A DNA stretch of 64,000 nt. Origin: Sphagnum magellanicum (taxonomy: Eukaryota > Streptophyta > Sphagnopsida > Sphagnales > Sphagnaceae). Each line of letters opens with the position of its first letter. The stretch's first letter is position 1. The notes under the pieces were generated by a model. The model did no database searches. It had not been told where the DNA came from and was given only the letters and a program-made list of their open reading frames with translations. This document shows positions 10,710 to 25,659 of the stretch, piece after piece. Where the stretch lies: positions 16,031,390 to 16,095,389 of the forward strand of contig CM038911.1 in assembly GCA_021904315.1 (NCBI GenBank). Reading direction: 5' to 3'. A program made the translations under genes and the position numbers.

Positions 10710-13700
10710 CCAATGAAAAAAAAATCCAATAACCATCCATCCAAATTGGTGCATTCATAGGTGCTAGTTCACTTTGACCCCAACTTTGCAATGAAACATT
10801 TGTGACAATGTGGGCCTTGCCAATTTAGGGATTGAAAAATAGATAGAATATGTAGGTGTTTTAGTTTTATCATGTATTTTATTTTTTATTTTCAATTATA
10901 TGATGAGTGAATGTCAAAGTAAATTAAAAAACATAATTGACTAATTTGAATGCAAAATATATAGGGTTATGATCTATGCAATAAGCTTGTGTTGATCTAA
11001 CATGACATTGTTGTGTTGATGCATTAATCCATATTTGATTTATTTGTGGGTTATTAAGGGTTTTACTTTTAGTATATACATTTTGAAATTGATTATTCAT
11101 ATAGTATTGCAATGTTATCAATTCAAGTGTATTTGCTAACATTTTTATGTTAAAATGTTTGATTATTATGGTTGAAAAATTGGCAAGAATTTTTTAAATT
11201 ATAGTTTTAAAAATATAATTGAATTTTTTTTGTTCATTTGTGGTGGTTTGTAAATTGCAATTATGTACAAATCTTCTTGTGTGTTTTCATTGAGAAAAGA
11301 ATAAATCAACATTTGAAAATTTGTTATTGAAAATGTATGTGATTATTGTATCATAAAGTTTCATTTTCCATGGTCATTATAACATGAATATAGGATGTTA
11401 AATTTGATTGATATAACTTTGTAAACTTCTTGTTTTGTTTCAATATTTTATATTCTTGTTTCATTTAAATAAAAAATATGTGATGTAGATAAATTTGGAT
11501 CTTTAAGAATGTCTTGAATTTTTGATTTTTTAATATGAGTAGTCAAAGGTTTTAATACAATTTTTTATAGTAAAATTTTAAATGAATTTTTGAAATTTTG
11601 TATTATGAAATTGTTCTAAAACAATGCATTTCTTCTTGTACAAAAAAATTTACTTGAATTTCTTTGTTTCACAATGGAAAAAGTTCCAATTTGTGGATTG
11701 TGGAAATTAAAATTGTTGGTAAAGTTATGTATTTCCAACACATAATTCTACTAATATATTTTTTAATAGTAGTAATTCATGATAAAGGCCACCTATGTGA
11801 TTTGGAAATATTGGTAATTTGAAATGAAAGGCACATGTTTCAAAATGAACATTTTGTACAACAAATAAAAATGTTTCATATACAGTTTTGTTATGGGAAG
11901 TGATTTTAAGGTTTGTATAAAATAAATGTGGTCATGCGTTATCCATGGGTGGTGGTTTTAGCCAAATATTATTGATGAAATCTATGTTTTCATTTGTTTG
12001 TGTGTAAATCCAAAACCTATTTAAAATGTTAATGAAATGAAGATCATTTTGTCTCATAACTTTTTTCCATTCAAAACATTTTATGTTTTCACACCAAAAA
12101 ACTATTCCTAAAATATTGAATCCATCATTTTTTTATCTTAAAATACATGAATTTCACATGTCAATATAACATCAAGACCACCCATAAATTGATTATGAGC
12201 TTATTTTATTACATGTAATTTATGATCAATAAGTGTTAACATTCTATTACCCACTATTAATGTTTCATCTAGTTCATCAACAATCATAGTTAATCATAAT
12301 ATTTGTATCACTTAATGCTTCGAGTTCATTGGGATTTTTGTTTAAATGAATGGCAAATGTAGAATGTATTGTTATATCATTAATGTTAAATGCAAATTTT
12401 CCTCTATGTTAATTTAATGATTTTTTGTGTTACAAGGTTAACATTTGGGATATCTTTTATGTAAATCTTAACATGTTTTGTATGATGCACATTAGTGTGG
12501 ATTTTTTTCCTATCCTTGCATTTCTTATTAGAAAGATGTGTAAATGTTTTAAAGGATATTTAATATATATAAATATCATCAACTATAGGTCTTTGTTCAT
12601 CATTATATTTTCTCATGTTTAATGAAATTCTTCACATGGTATATATGTGTTCATCTATTTGTTAAAATATATTTTTGTGTGGATTAATTCCATTAAAAAT
12701 TATTTCATCAAAAATAATATTTTCCCACCTTCTTATTTCATGTTGTAAAAAAATTAAACAATTTTTTCTTCATCTTTGGTGTACTCTTGTACTTGTGATT
12801 ATAAATTATTGCATTCATTACTAGTTTCATTTTAATTGTTAAAATTAGATACAAATTTTCTTCATATTTTTTTAATATCATCTTTTACATTTACATATGT
12901 ATCTTTTCATGAAAGATGTTAATGTCTTAAATCAATTCCTATTCCATTGACATGTTTAAATGAAAATTCAATAACTCTTTATAATGTTTTCTATATCTAA
13001 ATTATGAAGATTAAATGAAACACAATGAACAATTTCATTATGTTTACATTTTTTACATGTTTTCATATCATAATTTGCAAAAATTCTATTAAACAAATGT
13101 GATTTATGTTCGATGTCATGTTTTGCATTTATTAATTAATGATTTGCAATGAATTTATATTGAATTTGGAAACTTTTTTTTTTTTTTTTTGTGTGGTGAT
13201 AATACATATAAACAAATATTTTTTAGATTGACATCTATTGTGCATTTAAAATACATTCCCAATGTTTTAATTTGCTTGGATGTTTCAATTTCTTCACCTT
13301 TACATTTGTTTAATATGAATTGCATATCTCATGTCACAAATTTATTTACTTTTGCTAAATAAGACATGCAATAAGTTATAACACCACATGGATCTAAAAT
13401 AAATTATGTATTTATATTTACATGCCACAAAGGTTGTGCGTGTATATTAAAAACATTTGTTCATATATCATTTGGTTTACATTTGAAGACAATGTTGTTT
13501 CTTGTAATGTGAATTGTAAAGCAAGTAAATAAGTGTTTTTGTTTATTTATAAATCTAAAAGAAATTTATCAAATAAAATTTTTACACCTAATCTCATATC
13601 AACAAGTTTCTCAAAAATTCAAGTTGTTATTTATTAAAATTTAAAGTAAAATCTTCTTCATTTAAAGGTGATAATATTTTTGCGTATTTCATTGATCTTT

Positions 13701-15091
13701 TAGGATATTGGATTCAATAATTATGGTTGTCTTTTTTTCAAAATGGTCATTTGTGGTAATGTACATTTGACTATTGTGAATTTTGTTTTCAAAAATACTT
13801 GATCAATTGTTAAGTATTTATAAAAAGAATATCAAATTTTTTGTTCATAAAAATTCCAAACCTAAGAACATATTTAAACCATAACAATCCATGATCATGA
13901 GCTAAACATGTAAATTAAATCTTTTACGCAAATGTTGTTAAACTTTGCCAATTTGATTTCATTGAACAATTTGCAACTACACATAAAGGAGTTTTATAAA
14001 ATTTTCATAATGGTTTCATGACTATGTTAAGACAAATGTAATTGGACAAATATATGAAATTCCAATTTCCTTTATAGAGAAACATAAATGAAAAGTCTTC
14101 ATATGGCATCTAAATTATTTCTTAATAAAAAATTCTTTAATTTAAAACCTTGAAATGTTTTTAAGTATAAAATTTCAAATTTAATAACCATAAGTATGTT
14201 TCAGATTTTTCCTATTATTGAATATTTATAAAGTATTTTGGGCTCTCCCAATCTAGAAATTAATAATCAATATTTCAATATTTTAAATTTATTTTTGATA
14301 TTTTATTATGTATATTGCTATTATTAAAATATTTTTAGTTCAAACTAAAATTTTGATTTCAAAATTTTATGTTTATATGTTTTTTTCAACTTTTCAACTT
14401 TCAATATTTTAAAATATCAATTATTTTATTAGTATTGAAATTCAAAATTGTATTTACAACTTTCAATTGGATTATACTAGTTATGTTTATAATGAAACAC
14501 GTAAATCTATGGCTTTTAATGTAGTATTTTTTTAATCAAATTTATGTATTAAATTATAAAAGATTAATGTGATATGAATCTTGTATATTAAATGAGACAC
14601 TTTTGAAGAAAAATCCCATAAACACATCAATTTAGCCCTTGCAAGGAAAAACAACCTCAAGATTCAAATTTCAAGTTTTAAAATAGCCAACAACAAGTTT
14701 CCCTAGATATTGGAATCAACTTGTAAGCTCAAGTTTCTCAAAATGTTTCAAGTCCAAGATTAAGTTTCCTAAGAGTGAGCTTTTCCAAATCAAATTTCAT
14801 GAAAATAAGTTGTTCCAAACCAAGTTATAAATTCAAGTTATCCAATATGCAAGTTCAGATTTCAAAATATGAAATGCACAACTTGCCACCACCAAATTGC
14901 TTGGGTGAAAGCACATTTATGGGGGGCCAAAATTGTTGTCACATTGTACTATTTTTCGAGGGTACCATGTTTGAACTTCAACCATGTCATTATTATGAAG
15001 GATTTTCATAATAAATTTGCACACTCTGGTAGGTCCAAACCCAAAAAATTCAAATGCCAAAAAATTACATTTTTCTTGCTTCATATGATGT
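10710..15091. other. AT-rich desert
   Basis: More than 4 kb of strongly AT-rich sequence with many homopolymer A and T runs (for example about 18 T at 13170) and no open frame longer than 80 codons. I see no gene, RNA or clear element. Confidence 0.5.
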
Positions 15092-15404
15092 TATGTTAAA
15101 ATATATTTGCACAAATTTTTTTTATGTCATAACATACTAAAAAATAAAAATAAATTCAAGAAATGATTGAAATAATTTTTAATTTTTATAAAAATTTAGA
15201 TTTTATTAATCATTATGACTTTATATGATTTGAATAAGTTTGTGAACTATGTTAAAATATATTTGCACAAATTTTTTTTATGTATAACATATTTAAAAAT
15301 AAAATAAAATCAAGAAATGATTGAAATAATTTTTAATTTTTATAAAAAAATTAGATTTTATTAATCATTGTGACTTTATATGATTTGAATAAGTTTGTGA
15401 ACCA
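15092..15404. repeat. 156-bp tandem duplication
   Basis: Two adjacent copies (15092-15247 and 15248-15404) both begin TATGTTAAAATATATTTGCA. Both contain AAGAAATGATTGAAATAATT and GACTTTATATGATTTGAATA and end in GTTTGTGAAC. They differ by a few substitutions and short indels in A/T runs, so the duplication is fairly recent compared with its surroundings. Confidence 0.85.
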
Positions 15405-15471
15405 TGTGAAGAGTTTGACAATTATAATATCACAAATGGGTTCTTTTCAAGGTGATGACCATAAATATGAT

Positions 15472-16607
15472 CACTAATAAAAATCATGTCATTTGCAACC
15501 ATTCCCTATGTGACTAAATGTTGCCTATGCGATTATTTTTCAAATTTGGATGGATTTTAGTCTTCTTTTCAACGAAGTTCCACTTATGACCTATTTCATC
15601 TTTCCAATAGGTTGATTTTTCATGATGTCTTTGTATTTTTTACAATATTGTATTTATGTTTAATCACACATGTAACTAAGATAGTCACATTATAGTTACA
15701 TAATGTACATATGCTACATAGTAGTTACATGTATAAACTATTTAATAATACATACCTACCTACACATATACATATCTACTTACCTACTTACCTACCTATT
15801 GAATACCTCCATACCCACTAGTTACCTAATAGGCTATTTAAATAATTATTTAAAGACTATCTAAATAGGTATTTATTTAGAACCTATGTTACCTAGCTAA
15901 AATATGTGCTAGGGAATAGTTGTAACTAAGTTAAAATTATTCGACTAAACTACAACTAAAATTTTATCCCATATTACTTATTTTCCCTTTCAAGATTACA
16001 AAATATATAAGTAGGTTGGTTTGGTGTAATAAACATATTCAATTTTTTCAATTGCCATATGGGAAGAACTAATCACATGGGCTCCACCCAAAAGGCTAAA
16101 TTTAAAATAAAAATAGGATTTTGTTGTGAAAATTTTAGAGCTAGTTTTAGGACCCTACCTACCTACCTAAGCTAAATCTATGGCTAGGTGCTTAGCTTAG
16201 GTGTGACATGGCCTATCATAAGTGGTCCAACCCTAAACTAACCCTAGATGATTATAGGACAATCTTAAGTTGCCATGTGGCACAATTTTAGGCCACCATG
16301 TGGCACACTCTAGTTACTTCAATAAGATGGTTGAAGAAAAAAAAAATTGTTTGGACAAATATTTTGAAAAATCCAAATGATGCCCCATGTCACATTCTTA
16401 AGTTATCACATGTCAACAAACTATTGGTGGGCATTGTAGTCATAAGTGTAGTTGCATGAACTCATCTTTGGATACATGTATAAAATCGTCATATTTGTAT
16501 TCTACGAAAAAAACATTTCATTTGTTGTTTATTGTTAGGTTTATCTTTAGTTGCAAATGTCGCTTATAACTAAAATCTAGTTGCAAATGACGTTTTTTCT
16601 ACTAGTG
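15472..16607. mobile_element. CACTA-like (En/Spm-type) non-autonomous element
   Basis: The left end reads CACTAATAAAAATCATGTCA followed by TTTGCAACCA. The right end, read on the other strand, is CACTAGTAGAAAAAACGTCA followed by TTTGCAACTA. CACTA termini plus a matching GTCATTTGCAAC subterminal word in inverted order are typical of CACTA elements. A second copy of the word (GACATTTGCAAC) lies just inside the right end. The 1.1-kb interior contains TAGTTACAT and ACCTACCTA repeats and no transposase, so the element would depend on another copy. The flanking triplets are GAT and TAT, so the expected 3-bp target duplication is not intact. Confidence 0.55.
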
Positions 16608-19600
16608 TATGTGGTAAATTAAAATTTTGACAAACAATCACTTTCAAATCGAAGATGACCAAATGTGAGGTGGTTCATTTAAAAAAATTCCATTTCAAAT
16701 ATTTTTGGTCAATTAATTCAAACCAAAACCTAGTGTTGTTTAAAACAAAAAAACATGTTCTATTATATTGCATATACCATAAATATACCCATTATTCCTT
16801 GAATTAAAAAATAAAAAATTATTTCTTTTTTTCAATTAACATTAACTTTGTGAAAATCAAAATATACGGCCAAACACCAAAAGTGAAGGCCAAAATTAAA
16901 CATAACACATTTTTAAAATGTATATTATATGCACATGTCATGAAATTGCCAAAATAACCCCTCTATAGTGTGTTTTCACTTACTTCCTCCAATAGATCAT
17001 GTGCATACATAATATGTGCAATTCAAAAATGATATTCTTGTCCAAAAATATACAAAAATGTACTCAAAATCAATGTTATCTCTAAAACAAATGTCAGAAG
17101 CAACAAGTTCTAACTATTGTATGTATATATAATTCCAAATATCATATGTACATGTATGTATAAGGTATAAAGTACAAGTTACATGTAATCAAAACCAATA
17201 TTGCCTTTAAACCAAATGACAAAAGTAATAAGTTCCAAACATGATATGCACATAAAGTTCTGAGTATCCTATGCACAAAGAATTACCCCTAGCAAGCTTG
17301 ATTTCAACAAATTAGACTAGAAATCTAAGACTATATGCATTCTAATTAGAACGTTCTTTTGCACTTTTTTGTTTTCTTTCATCTTTCTTCAAAGTTGAAA
17401 AACCAATAATTTCAATTGTAGGACTCAAGATGGGTCTACCTTCCATGTTCCTATTTTGGAATAACCATATGAAAAACCTTGCCTCTATTTAAAGTCTTAA
17501 GAGTTGATTGATTCATGACCGAGCAATCACTTAGTCCAAGAGTTAGAAAAAACACATTCAAACTCATCACTAATGTAGATTGTTTGATTTTGCAAGAAAT
17601 ATAAGTTAGACTTTCAATTGTAAATATGACTTTATAGTTGTAAAGAAAGTGAGCATTAATCCTAATTGTCATAAACAGGAGGTGACAACATCCACACACA
17701 TTTTAAAAACGAATAGTTCCAATTGGAATTACCAACTTGCTAACAATCTACACAAAAATATTCATCAAAAAATTTATAGAACACAATTTGAAGAAAAACA
17801 AACAAACCAAAAGAAAAACAATTAAATTAAACAAACCTCAAAATTGATTGCAAAATCTTGCCCTTTAGTATGTTTTCTAAGGACTTCCATCAATATGTCA
17901 CAAGTAGCATCATTAAGGACAAGGATCATGAAAATGGTTGGAAATTTGATCAAAAGTCATTTGTTGAACAAAACATTACCAACATTTTAAACTAGAAGAG
18001 TTGTAAGTCCTCTAGCATTGTAAATCTCAATGAACCAACATACTATGGTGGAATTCTAGAAAATTTGATAATGCCTCTATGTCATTAAACCATAGGCCAT
18101 TAACAAACACCAAAACGAAGCCCTTTGAGGAGCTCCCATATGTATGCCAATAACAACAAGTTTATTATTCCAAGTTCCTACAAGTCTTGTCATTTGATAA
18201 AATTTTAAATTGAGTGAATAACAACAAAATGCAAATCAAGCAAGAATGGATCAATCTACTCAATCAATGTTGTTGCCCCAACCTTCAAAACAAATGACCA
18301 ATCAACTCTTTCAAATTTATTTTAGAATATAACACTAAAATGAATAAGCCAACATTGAGAATAAGTGAAAAGGTGATAACAAAAACATACCTTATAATCA
18401 ACATTATGTTGATGCAACCTTATTTGTAAGATTATAGTGTATGAACTTGTATGGGCATTACCTACGACATCATATGATCCATATTGGCTTATTATATAAC
18501 CCTTGAAACATTTGTTGAACATTTTCTCTTGTATATCAATTACATGGAAATTAAAACAAAAGCAACTATTGCTATATTCTTGTTTGAGCTAGCAATAATC
18601 TCTACCATCAAATGTTATGTACAAAAATAGAAAAGACAAAAAATATATATAAAGTAAAAACAAAAACAAACCAACCAACCAAAACCAACTTGTACCACAA
18701 ATGAACAAACAAAACTTGTTATGACTATTAGGTATATTTGGCATGCAATAATAAAACCTAAAACACCTACACCAAAATCCACAACAAAACACACAATACA
18801 AAAAATAGCAAAATGTACATAATGAAACTTAAAACACAATAGTAATTTCAACATTTTTCACAAACCACAACTCAAATGTTGCATAAATAAGCAAAAAAAG
18901 GTAAATAGGCATAACTAAAAAGCAAAAACAAACAAAGATAAAAAAACAAAAAGCAAAACATCACAACTATCCATCATGTAAAAAAAAAAATCTAGAACCT
19001 TCACTATAAAAAAGAACATTCAATTATATATATATATATATATATACATTTTATGATTACTTTCATCCTATCAATTGTTGACACTTGTCATCACCAAGCT
19101 AGGTTTAAAAGCTAATCTAGGTGGCTAAGTAGACCACCTAAATCTACCTATGTAGGCTTGCCTAAGTAACTACTTAACATAAGTAGTCTAGGTAGGTATG
19201 AAATATACAATCAATATTCCAATGTTGACCACAACAAATGTCATAAAGCTTGATCCTTGGACCGTAAGAATGGAGTTCAACTCCTTTACCACCAAGCCAC
19301 CCCACTTGTTGTGTAAATAGTTTAGTGTTTATTCTATTTAGACCATATCTCATTTAAACATTACACAAAACTTCAAATTTGATCATTCATATATTGTTGA
19401 TAATTTTTCCAAATGAAAAAATTGAAAAATTATTCATAAATTTCTTTCAATAATGTACACAATTATATAATTTATTTTTTAAAAATTTTAATTCATTTCA
19501 AAAAATATACATTTGAATTTTTTTATTGAATAACATTTCAATGACTATTGTTTGGAAATAAATAAATTCAAATACATGATTTGTAAACGGAAAAACCTTT

Positions 19601-22600
19601 GTGGTTAACACATGAATAAATAAAATATATTTTTCATACCTTGAACTTTCATTTGATTTAGGAATTTATATTATATAATTTTTTTCCTAATATATCATAA
19701 TTATATATATAACTTTTGATTTAGACGAATGATTTCATATAATTTATCCACATAAAATGCTTGTAAATGGGTGATGAACCAATTACATATATAAATCATA
19801 TTAAATATGATGTATAAATTTAATTTAAATATTTTAATTTAATTTGAATAAAAAAAGATACTAAAATATTAAATTATTTTCTGAAATTATAGGTTTGATT
19901 CATTTTTACACATATAATCTAATATAATAGTGTAAAGTTTTTTTTACACATGTAAAAATTATATATTTATTTTTATCATTTAATATTTAAATTTATGATC
20001 AAATTTTTATCTAAAAGTAAATTATATATTTCCCACATCTCTAATTTTTATTTTATTTTTAAATTAAAATATATAATTTATTTATAATATATCATAATTT
20101 TACCATTAAAATTGATTTCAATGTATAATATCTAGTTTATTCACATTGAATATTTAAAATGGATCATATATCAAATATATACATTTTAAATGTAATAAAG
20201 GTTTTATGTTATCTATATTTACAATATTAATCAAAATTAGTTCCTTACATGTTGTAGTTCATTATGTCTATTCATACTCATATTCAATTATTGATAATCA
20301 TTTTTGAATCATTGTAAAATAATTGTATGACCACATTGTTTATGTAATGCCACATCATTTTATTCACGTCATTTGCATAATTATTCTTTAGTCATATTTG
20401 AAATGACTTTATATCCTAATCACATTTTCAAATGATATTTTGGACATCCATGTCATTTTGTCATTAATCATGGATGTCGTATGGATGAAAATTTGTAATG
20501 AAAAAATGATGTCATCCTTCTTATTACCACATCATCATCTATCAGTCAAATGCACCACTAATATATGACTACAACTTTTCCACATATGATTTGAAATAAT
20601 ATAGTATGACTATAGTCAATTATATAGTTGTTTAGAACATTTAGTCATTGATTTTTTGGTTGCAAAGGACATAAATCCTTCTAGTGAAATATATGTCCCA
20701 AATTGATTTCAAATAAATGAAAACAAGGTTTTAATTACTCTTTTGGTAATTCCAAGTTGATGGCACACTAAAATGTATAAATTATTTTAACCTTTTGCAT
20801 AGTAAAGGCCATATTTTGCCAAATTTTTAATTGAAAAATAAGTTTTAACACATTTTACCTAGTTAGTTTAAATCCTATTTATTACATTTTTTCTTACAAT
20901 AAATTTTTAAAAACTTACTATAAATTTAATGAAGTGCATAATGGTTTCATGAAGAGATTTTGAATTTATTTTCATACATTTATATCAAAAATAGAGGATT
21001 ACAATGTCAAGGGATACTTTTTTGACCTATTTTTTCATGTTTGTTCTTTAATAAAAAGTTAGACTTAAGTTTAAAATTAAAGTTCAAAGCACAAAAGGAT
21101 ACCTACTTATTTTATACCTAAATACACAAACCTTAGGTTTTAGAGTTCAGAACCTTTTATTGTATTTCAATATTATTAATAAAAATCTAGGGCTCAAGTT
21201 TAAGATTAAGGTTCACATTACAAATAGATACCTATTTATATTATAGGTACACCAAATTATTATAAGTTGTAGATTTAATTAAAGGTCGAAAGATTTAAAC
21301 AAAAATTACATCAAACTACATGTCGAAAAACTTTTAATTGAATAGTAAAAACAAATTTACAAGGACAAAGTTGACTAAACCCCAAAAATTAAAACCCTTC
21401 ACAAAAAATGGCAATTTCATAGCAAACATTTATTTAAACATGCAAATTGTACAATATTAAATAAAAAACTTCTAAAAAAGCTAGAATGAACATTCTAGAA
21501 CATTCAACACTATAGATAAATTCATAAACCATTCAAAATATGTTTCTTTTCAAAACTTCAACATAATGCCAAGTGACACCCAAAAGATTGTTGTGGTCAT
21601 TATCTTCTTTTCAAACTTTGTTTGATCTATCTACTACCCACAACATCATCATAATAATATGCCACATTTGCACAACAATTAACAATGAATATCATTTTTT
21701 TTTTCAAAAAAACAAAATGTTTAAACAACCATTCAAAACAAAAAGGAACCAAATTACAAACATGTTTGTACAACTTACCACCACAATTTAACATTGTTTA
21801 ATAGTCAAGTTGCTATATCATATGCAACATAAAATACAAATGACATTGTGCCATAAACACTTCATTCTACATATAAACATAAAAAATCTTGCAAATGAAA
21901 TATTCATTACTTCTATACTAAATAAAATTTCAAAAAATTCACAATTGCAATTCAATTTGAGATTTTATAAAGGCATGCTCACCAATGTAAAAATAACAAC
22001 TTACCATCCTTAACATCTCCTATTATTGGCAATAAGTTGCATTCACAATTAACCAATTTAAATCATCCACCAAAGACTTGTTCAAAAAGTCCTACACAAC
22101 TATTAACAAGAAAGACAAATAAAAATTTAAAGGCATAAGAAAAAGAAATTAAACATAAAAAATTCAAAACAAAAAAATGTTCACATATTATATTTCAATA
22201 TTTGAAATGAGAACAAGGAACATTGTACATAATAGAGAATGTTTTGACTCATGATTTAAGGATCTCACATAGATAAATCAAAGAATTATTTTTGGGGAAG
22301 TACAACAAAAATTTCTTCAATAACTTTTGCCCCATAAACTCATGAAAATTGCACTACTTCATCATCAATTCTCCTCAAAGAAGATCAAATTGTTATGACA
22401 AACCCTTCCACCTTCCTTGGAATTTCAAACTAGAAGAAGTTACTTACCTTTGTTGAAGATTCTCCCATGATGTTTATGGAAAAAACTTGAATAGAATTAG
22501 AAAGGAAAAAATGGCATGGGTCTTTTGTTTGAAATTGTTACAAATTAAACACCAACATACTTTATCATTAAGTCCTTTAGCAATTACAATGGTCCTACAA

Positions 22601-24236
22601 TAGAAAGCACATCAATTTACCAAGAGGCAACAAGTGATGGATTACTATTAAATAAACTTATAGTAGGCCCACTATCATACATAAAATGTTGAAAACTCGT
22701 AGCAACTCAACAATTTTAAAGGAAGTTCAAATCACTTCCAAGGTTGTTGTGGTTGCCAAGGCTTTGATGCCTGCAACACACGAAATAGTTCGCCACCTCC
22801 AAATGACTTCAAAACCAAGAAAAATTAACCCAAATAAAACTTGCACAACCTTAAATTCGTCCAACCCTAATAAAAAGATTAAAATTGTCCTAGCAACAAA
22901 ACTAAAACTTGCGACAACATGACAATTAAAAGAAACTCATAACAATAAGATTAACTCCCAAAGCCTGAAAACAACCTGCACTTTTTTTTCTTCCTCAAAA
23001 TAAAAACCTACCACAAAACCTAATATGTTTCAACCACCCTCCTCTTCTTCCTTGAAACAAAATTGATTGCAATAACCCAAAGAAATAAAATATTTCTTAT
23101 TTTAACACCAAGTACTTGAAGTGGCAAGCATTGCAATACCCCTTCAACATGGCAATGTTGTTTAGCAACAACATTTCAAAAAAAATTGCAGCAAAATTCC
23201 ACACCCAAAAAATTATCACTTGTAGCAAATCCATAAACATAACAATCATTAGCAAAAACAAAACCTGCCCCTTGACATTGTGAGATGAAATGAAAACTAT
23301 ATCTTGAGGTATCCCGTAGCCTCCTTTGGCAATTCTTTTGCTCCAGAAAAGCATCTTTAAAATAGATGGGAAAAAAAAAGAAAGCTACTAAAGCAAGAAC
23401 ATGTAGATATTCACAAAAGTTCCTCTTATATTTATTTTTTGCCACTAATGGTATAAAGAAAAAAAAGCCATAGATTGTTCTTGAGTTGTTTATAAAAGCA
23501 TGAAAAAAAAGGTGATTGCACACAAAGAAGGTAATCACAATATTTTGTTTTGATTTTTTTCTTAGCACCGATGCTTAACAAAGAACAAGAGACACATTCT
23601 TTTGAAAGCCATAGAAGCATGTAAAGGCCCAACAAAAGTGTCCAAACAATGGAAACAACATGAACCTCAAACTACTATCATCAAAACTCACCACTCAATT
23701 CATCCTCCCCAAACTTTGTGATAAAAAAGAGGGGCGGATGAAACCCTAAGGGATGGCACAATGCCATCAACTGCCGAAGCTGTACACAACAAATAGACAA
23801 TGGTTGATGGGTGTTGATTGATGATGAAGGTGTTACTACTGGTCTTTGAGTGTTTTGCCTTCTATTTTATTGTTTGCTACAGGTTATTGTGTGGCTTCTA
23901 AATTTGTGGAAACGACGTTTGGCATTTGAAGTTTGGATTGTTGCTCATGGTCGCAAGCAGAAGATGGAGCTTTTGAGTTGGGTTTTTTGGAGGATTCAGT
24001 TTATGGAGTGGCTACGGGTGCTTCTTTATGAAGTGTTGCAAGTTTTTGCTGACCAGGGAAGTACCATACTTTTTGTTTGAAGATGTGAGAAAGGATTTTG
24101 GTGAAGATAATATGTGTGTAGTGTAGTATGTTTTCTTTTAGCTGGGAAAGACTACAAATGTTTTGGACTTCTCTTCTGTTCACATTTTGTTTCTGCTACG
24201 CATGTGTGGCCAACAGAAATAGAATAGGATCAGAAT
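16608..24236. other. AT-rich region without recognisable genes
   Basis: No coding gene is supported. Open frames are short and composition-driven. A (TA)n microsatellite lies at 19025-19046, and a CTAGGTAGGTATG-type cluster at 19100-19200. A possible CACTA-type 3' end (TTGCAAAGGACATAAATCCT then TCTAGTG) closes at 20685, without a convincing partner. Confidence 0.4.
19252..19300 (-). repeat. tRNA-like promoter boxes, possible SINE head
   Basis: On the - strand GTGGCTTGGTGGTAAAG (19284-19300) resembles the RNA polymerase III A box (consensus TRGCNNAGYNGG). GGTCCAAGGATC (19252-19263) is a weak B-box match (consensus GGTTCGANTCC) at tRNA-like spacing. The intervening sequence does not fold as a real tRNA, so a tRNA-derived SINE remnant is the better reading. 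Confidence 0.35.
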
Positions 24237-24488
24237 TAGCTCATAGGGCTCGCTCCAAGGAGTTGATGAAAGGCTCAACGGGTTTCAAGAGCGATCCTTA
24301 TGACATAATGTTGTAATATGCTTTGTTGTTGTGATGTTTTCTTTTGTTCTGTGGCTGGGGAGAGAAAAAAGTACCCTCATAGGGGTCGCTCTAAGGAGTT
24401 GATGAGAGGCTCAAGGGGTTTTGAGAGCCATCCATATGACATAATGTTGTAATATGCTTTGTTGTTGTGATGTTTTCTTTGGTTCTGT
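24237..24488. repeat. Tandem duplication of about 130 bp
   Basis: Two direct copies (24237-24354 and 24376-24488) share CTCATAGGG.TCGCTC.AAGG, AGTTGATGA.AGGCTCAA and the block TGACATAATGTTGTAATATG followed by CTTTGTTGTTGTGATG. The last block is nearly identical in both copies. Confidence 0.8.
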
Positions 24489-25659
24489 ACTTGCAGATTC
24501 ATTGTACTGATATAGTGGGAGATTTGGGGTCCTTAGCTTTTTTATTACAACACCTTTATATTACAAATAGGGCTGCCACTTTGCAAATAGTCTCAAAACT
24601 AAACACCTTAACCATAGAATCCTAAAATGATAGGCACATCCTAACGACCTATCTAACCATAAAATTGAAACCCATCCCCTATGCAAAAGCCTCCCAGAAA
24701 AACATGATTCCACTAGTCTGAAAACAACATCTTAATACAAAACTTGCAAAATCAATATTAATGCGAGGACACTATCCTTTGTGGGGGCAGGGTCCAAGAA
24801 AGTCCATGTGAATGAATATATGAAAACATAAGAATATCACTCACATTAACAAAAAGTTATCCATAAAGTCAAGAAAAGACCAAAAAAATACGCCTATCGT
24901 CGAACACTAACCTATCACCGAACACTTTAACAGATCTTTCTCAATTCTTCTCCATTTTGAGTGATTTAAAATGTTATAAGAGCGCCTTCTCAAGCTCTGC
25001 AAATCATCTTGGAAATGCAAAGCCTAAGGAGCAGCCAAAAAAGAGCAGTAAAGGAAATACGTTTTTTCGAATTGAAAAAACAAGTTTTTTTTCATTCTTT
25101 TTCATTTTGACCCCTCCTCATCGGTGCATAACTTTCTCATTATTTTTTTCAAATTGAGTAATTTAAACTTTCTGAAATTGTCATCTTAAGCTTTACAAAT
25201 CATTTTGTAACTCTAAAGGCAACAGAATAATATTTAAGGATTTTTTGAGGGGTTCGAAAAAAACCTACAAGCTGTTCGATCGAAAATTTTCTGCAAAAAC
25301 GACCCCCCCACTTGCGGGACTGTAACTTTCTTGTCTCTAATCCGTTTTTGCGAAATTTTTGTGCTAAAGATGCGTCAAGAGGAGGGCTGCATCTCTTCTT
25401 TGGACACCATAAACTATGGGGCCCTCCTGCAAAAATGGCGAGCAACCCCTACCATAAGTGTTCGGACATCGGCCTGCCTACCCTACTAGGTACACATTTG
25501 TATCAGATTTCTTATGGTATGTCAGTTACATTTATTAGTGTCACTTAATGATGTACCAGATTTTTGTTTTTTGAACTTTCAAAAATCTTCCGACTCCTTT
25601 CATGTGTACAGAAAACTAACTGGAACCATAAGACACAATTATGGGTTGCCATAATTAAT
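24489..25659. other. Repeat-like non-coding stretch
   Basis: No gene. Two diverged copies of a phrase ending in GCAAATCATCTTGGAAATGC / ACAAATCATTTTGTAACTCT lie at about 24930-25040 and 25110-25220. The phrasing resembles the interior of plant LTRs, but I see no LTR borders. Confidence 0.3.
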
